From assembly GCF_001661345.1 (NCBI RefSeq), contig NW_017962917.1, positions 310,001 through 374,000 on the forward strand: a DNA stretch of 64,000 bases, in the 5' to 3' direction. The notes below the pieces were generated by a model, which searched no databases, was not told the origin of the DNA, and saw only the letters and a program-made list of their open reading frames with translations. Positions 61,633 through 64,000 of the stretch are shown one piece after another (position 1 is the stretch's first letter; every line of letters starts with the position of its first letter). The translations under genes and the position numbers were made by a program. Source of the DNA: Ascoidea rubescens DSM 1968 (taxonomy: Eukaryota; Ascomycota; Saccharomycetes; Ascoideales; Ascoideaceae).

Positions 61633-64000
61633 ATGGCCGATGCATCTGAGACCAGTTCTTCTGTCTCTGCTTTTCTATCTGCTTTGATTCTAAATGGAAT
61701 CGTTTTCTTGATCTTCATCACTTGTTTTATCTTTTTGAGACGCAAGGAAGAAAGGGTCTATCAACCACGAAGAATTGTTCCAACTGTTCCAATCGAAAAG
61801 CAGCCTGATGAGACCCCCTCTGGCTACTTTGGCTGGTTGAACCACTTACTATCCAAGTCTCAATCGTGGATCATCCAGCAAACGGGTGTCGATGGCTTCT
61901 TCTTTTTGCGATACTTGTTTTTAATTGGCTCCACTTGTTTTATTGGTTCTTTTATTGTCCTTCCAATCTTGCTCCCTGTGAATGCGACAAATGGTCACAA
62001 CTTGGAAGGTTTGGATATTATCAGTTATGCCAACATCAAAAACAAAAACAGAACATTTGCCCATGTCTTTCTCTCTTGGATATTCTTTGGTTTAATCATC
62101 TACTCAATTTACAGAGAATTGTTTTACTACGTCTCTTTTAGACACTCCTTACAAGCCACACCCTACATCGACTCTTTAGTCTCTTCCAGATCTCTATTAA
62201 TCACCTCCTTACCAAAGGAATACAACGATGAATTAAGTCTAAAAAGTTTGCTTCCAAGTGCAACAACTTTTTCCTTTACTAGAAATTACAAACTTTTACA
62301 AAAGAAAATTGAAGAAAGATCCAAATACGCTTCGAAATATGAAGCCACTCTAAATAAAGTCATCAACAAATCAGTGAAAATTCGTCAAAAGGCAATCAAA
62401 AAAGAAAAAGAATTACCAACTCCTGAAGACCAATTATCTTCTTACATCCCAGATAAAAAGAGACCAACTCATAAACTAAAACCAATCATTGGCAAAAAAG
62501 TTGATACAATTGACTACTCCATCAGCCACATTGCTGAATTAAACCAAGAAATCGAACAAGATCAGCAAAACTACCTCGATAACGAAAAAGTAGGCTCTGT
62601 ATTCATCCAGTTTCCTAACCAAATTGAAGCCCAAAGAGCTTTTCAAGCTTTACCTTATCACAAATCCTTTAAAAAAAGTGGTTCTAAATTCATCATAAAT
62701 ACTCTTCCTGATGACATCATTTGGGAAAACTTGTCTCTAACTCAACATCAAAGAAGAATTAAAAAATTAATCGCTAAATCTGTTTTAACTGCAATGATCA
62801 TCTTCTGGGCCATTCCTGTTGCTGTTGTGGGTGCAATTTCAAATATCAACTACTTGATCGACAAAGTTTCTTTCTTGGAATTTATCAATAACTTACCAAC
62901 CGTACTACTAGGTTTAATCACTGCCTTGCTACCAACCATCATGCTAGTCATTTTAATGTCCCTAGTTCCTCCTTTTATTAAAGCTCTCGGTAAATTTGGT
63001 GGTCTATTAACCTATCAAGAAATTGACTTATGGTGCCATGATTGGTACTACGCTTTCCAAGTCATTCAAGTTTTTTTGATTACAACCATGGCTTCCGCCG
63101 CAACTTCTGTTGTTACCAAGATCATCGATGAACCTGATTCTGCTTTAACTTTGCTTGCTTCAAACTTGCCAAAGGCTGCCAACTTTTACATTTGTTATAT
63201 CCTACTTCAAGGTCTAACAATTCCAGGTGCTGCTTTATTCCAAGTGGTTGCCCTAATCTTATCAAAGATCTTGGGTAGGCTTTTGGATAATACTCCAAGA
63301 AAGAAATGGTCAAGATTTAATAGCTTATCAAAACCAAGCTGGGGTATCGTCTTCCCTCCTTACGCTTTACTAGGTCTCATTGGTATTTGTTACTCCATCA
63401 TTGCTCCAATTGTCATTGCCTTTTCTGCCGTTTGTTTCCTCTTAATCTATGTTGCCTACCTCTACAATTTAACCTACGTAATGGACCACTCAATTGACTC
63501 TAGAGGCAGACATTATCCAAAGGCTCTTTTCCAAATCTTTGTTGCATTGTACTTGGCTGAAGTCTGTTTAATTGGTTTGTTTGTATTTAACAAAGGTTGG
63601 GCTCCTGTTGCATTAGAATCCATCTTACTAGCTGCTACTGTCGCTTCTCACTTATACTTTAAATATAAGTTTATTCCTTTATTCGATCAAGTTCCACTTA
63701 GCGCACTTTATCAAGCTCAAGGTAACCCACACTACACTTATAACCCTAAAGATCAAGGTTTGAAAGAAATTAAAGAAACTGGTAAATCTTTCTGGATTGA
63801 TAATTCTGATAAAAACTCAGTTTCCATCATTGATGAAAACGTTGCATCCACCTCCGCTGCCCCAGACGCTTCTCCTTATCCTTACGACAAAGAACCCACT
63901 TCTGTACCAGTTCCTCCAGTCGCTGAAAATGAAAATAACACAAAGTTGCCCATCAATTCAGTTCCAGATTACGAAAACTCAACAACTCAAGAACACTCTA
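61633..64000 (+). CDS. RSN1: Rsn1-type membrane protein (calcium-permeable stress-gated channel/OSCA-TMEM63 family), 3' incomplete
   Basis: The open frame runs from ATG61633 off the right edge, with 789 codons visible and no stop. The protein belongs to the fungal OSCA/TMEM63-like family (Csc1, Phm7, Rsn1). A first membrane segment at about residues 14-35 is followed by a basic linker containing YFGWLNHLLSKSQSWIIQQTGVDGFFFLRYLF. The latter closely resembles yeast Rsn1 (IQQAGLDGYFFLRYLF). Membrane segments lie at about 94-116 and 141-162 (FAHVFLSWIFFGLIIYSIYREL), then a cytosolic domain containing YIPDKKRPTHKLKPIIGKKVDTI. The 7-TM core starts at about 385, with FAFQVIQVF-type, LLASNLPKA and YVAYLYNLTYV blocks that match Rsn1. 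The tail is Ser/Pro/Asn-rich. The match to Rsn1 is stronger than to Phm7 or Csc1. Yeast Rsn1 is 953 residues, so roughly 150-200 codons lie outside. Confidence 0.93.
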   Translation, partial: MADASETSSSVSAFLSALILNGIVFLIFITCFIFLRRKEERVYQPRRIVPTVPIEKQPDETPSGYFGWLNHLLSKSQSWIIQQTGVDGFFFLRYLFLIGSTCFIGSFIVLPILLPVNATNGHNLEGLDIISYANIKNKNRTFAHVFLSWIFFGLIIYSIYRELFYYVSFRHSLQATPYIDSLVSSRSLLITSLPKEYNDELSLKSLLPSATTFSFTRNYKLLQKKIEERSKYASKYEATLNKVINKSVKIRQKAIKKEKELPTPEDQLSSYIPDKKRPTHKLKPIIGKKVDTIDYSISHIAELNQEIEQDQQNYLDNEKVGSVFIQFPNQIEAQRAFQALPYHKSFKKSGSKFIINTLPDDIIWENLSLTQHQRRIKKLIAKSVLTAMIIFWAIPVAVVGAISNINYLIDKVSFLEFINNLPTVLLGLITALLPTIMLVILMSLVPPFIKALGKFGGLLTYQEIDLWCHDWYYAFQVIQVFLITTMASAATSVVTKIIDEPDSALTLLASNLPKAANFYICYILLQGLTIPGAALFQVVALILSKILGRLLDNTPRKKWSRFNSLSKPSWGIVFPPYALLGLIGICYSIIAPIVIAFSAVCFLLIYVAYLYNLTYVMDHSIDSRGRHYPKALFQIFVALYLAEVCLIGLFVFNKGWAPVALESILLAATVASHLYFKYKFIPLFDQVPLSALYQAQGNPHYTYNPKDQGLKEIKETGKSFWIDNSDKNSVSIIDENVASTSAAPDASPYPYDKEPTSVPVPPVAENENNTKLPINSVPDYENSTTQEHS

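Overview
The window is nuclear DNA from a budding yeast (Saccharomycotina). The genes are close-packed and almost intronless, the sequence is very AT-rich, and many proteins carry long Asn, Ser or Gln runs. Recognisable products are standard yeast ones: Mrs6, Jid1, Eaf3, Kex1, Nat5, an Rmd8-type DUF155 protein, Kgd4/Ymr31, Pre4, an Svl3/Pam1-type protein, an ENTH protein, an aldo-keto reductase, a Dip5-type permease, Tfa2, Lec1/YPR097W, Sec31 and Rsn1. The one intron I can support, in KGD4, has a GTAAGT donor and a TATTAAC branch site. One CTG codon falls where TFIIE-beta normally has Leu (Tfa2 K-L-W-R-S-V), which favours standard CUG decoding. I do not assign a genus.

Layout. 1-7.2 kb: MRS6 (+), JID1 (+) and an unrecognised 609-residue membrane-protein gene (+). 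9-24.4 kb: EAF3 (+), a WD40 gene (-), a very large TCP11/Sok1-like gene (-), a bZIP of the Met4/Met28/Cys-3 type (-), KEX1 (-) and NAT5 (+). 25-38.6 kb: a tiny two-CxxC ORF (-), RMD8-like (+), KGD4 (+, spliced), PRE4 (+) and SVL3-like (+). 39.4-48 kb: ENTH gene (-), aldo-keto reductase (-), DIP5-like (-) and TFA2 (+). 49.8-64 kb: a second copy of the 609-residue gene (-), a 5'-truncated JID1 fragment (-), LEC1 (-), a doubtful Cys-rich ORF (-), SEC31 (-) and RSN1 (+, runs off the right edge).

The main structural feature is an inverted segmental duplication. Positions 4400-7198 and 52626-49828 are both 2,799 bp long, and every stretch I compared is identical, including noncoding microsatellites. 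The unit holds the 3' half of JID1, its downstream region and the whole 609-residue gene. JID1 is complete only at the left copy, so the left is the likely source and the right the derived copy, placed between LEC1 and TFA2. The repeats face each other across 42.6 kb, so recombination could invert that block while leaving JID1 intact.

The genes are mostly unrelated housekeeping functions (secretion: Mrs6, Sec31, Kex1; transcription and chromatin: Eaf3, Tfa2, bZIP; mitochondria: Jid1, Kgd4; proteasome: Pre4). There is no operon-like grouping. Several upstream regions carry local GC-rich islands that contrast with the AT-rich coding DNA. I found no convincing tRNA, rRNA, CRISPR array or complete transposable element.
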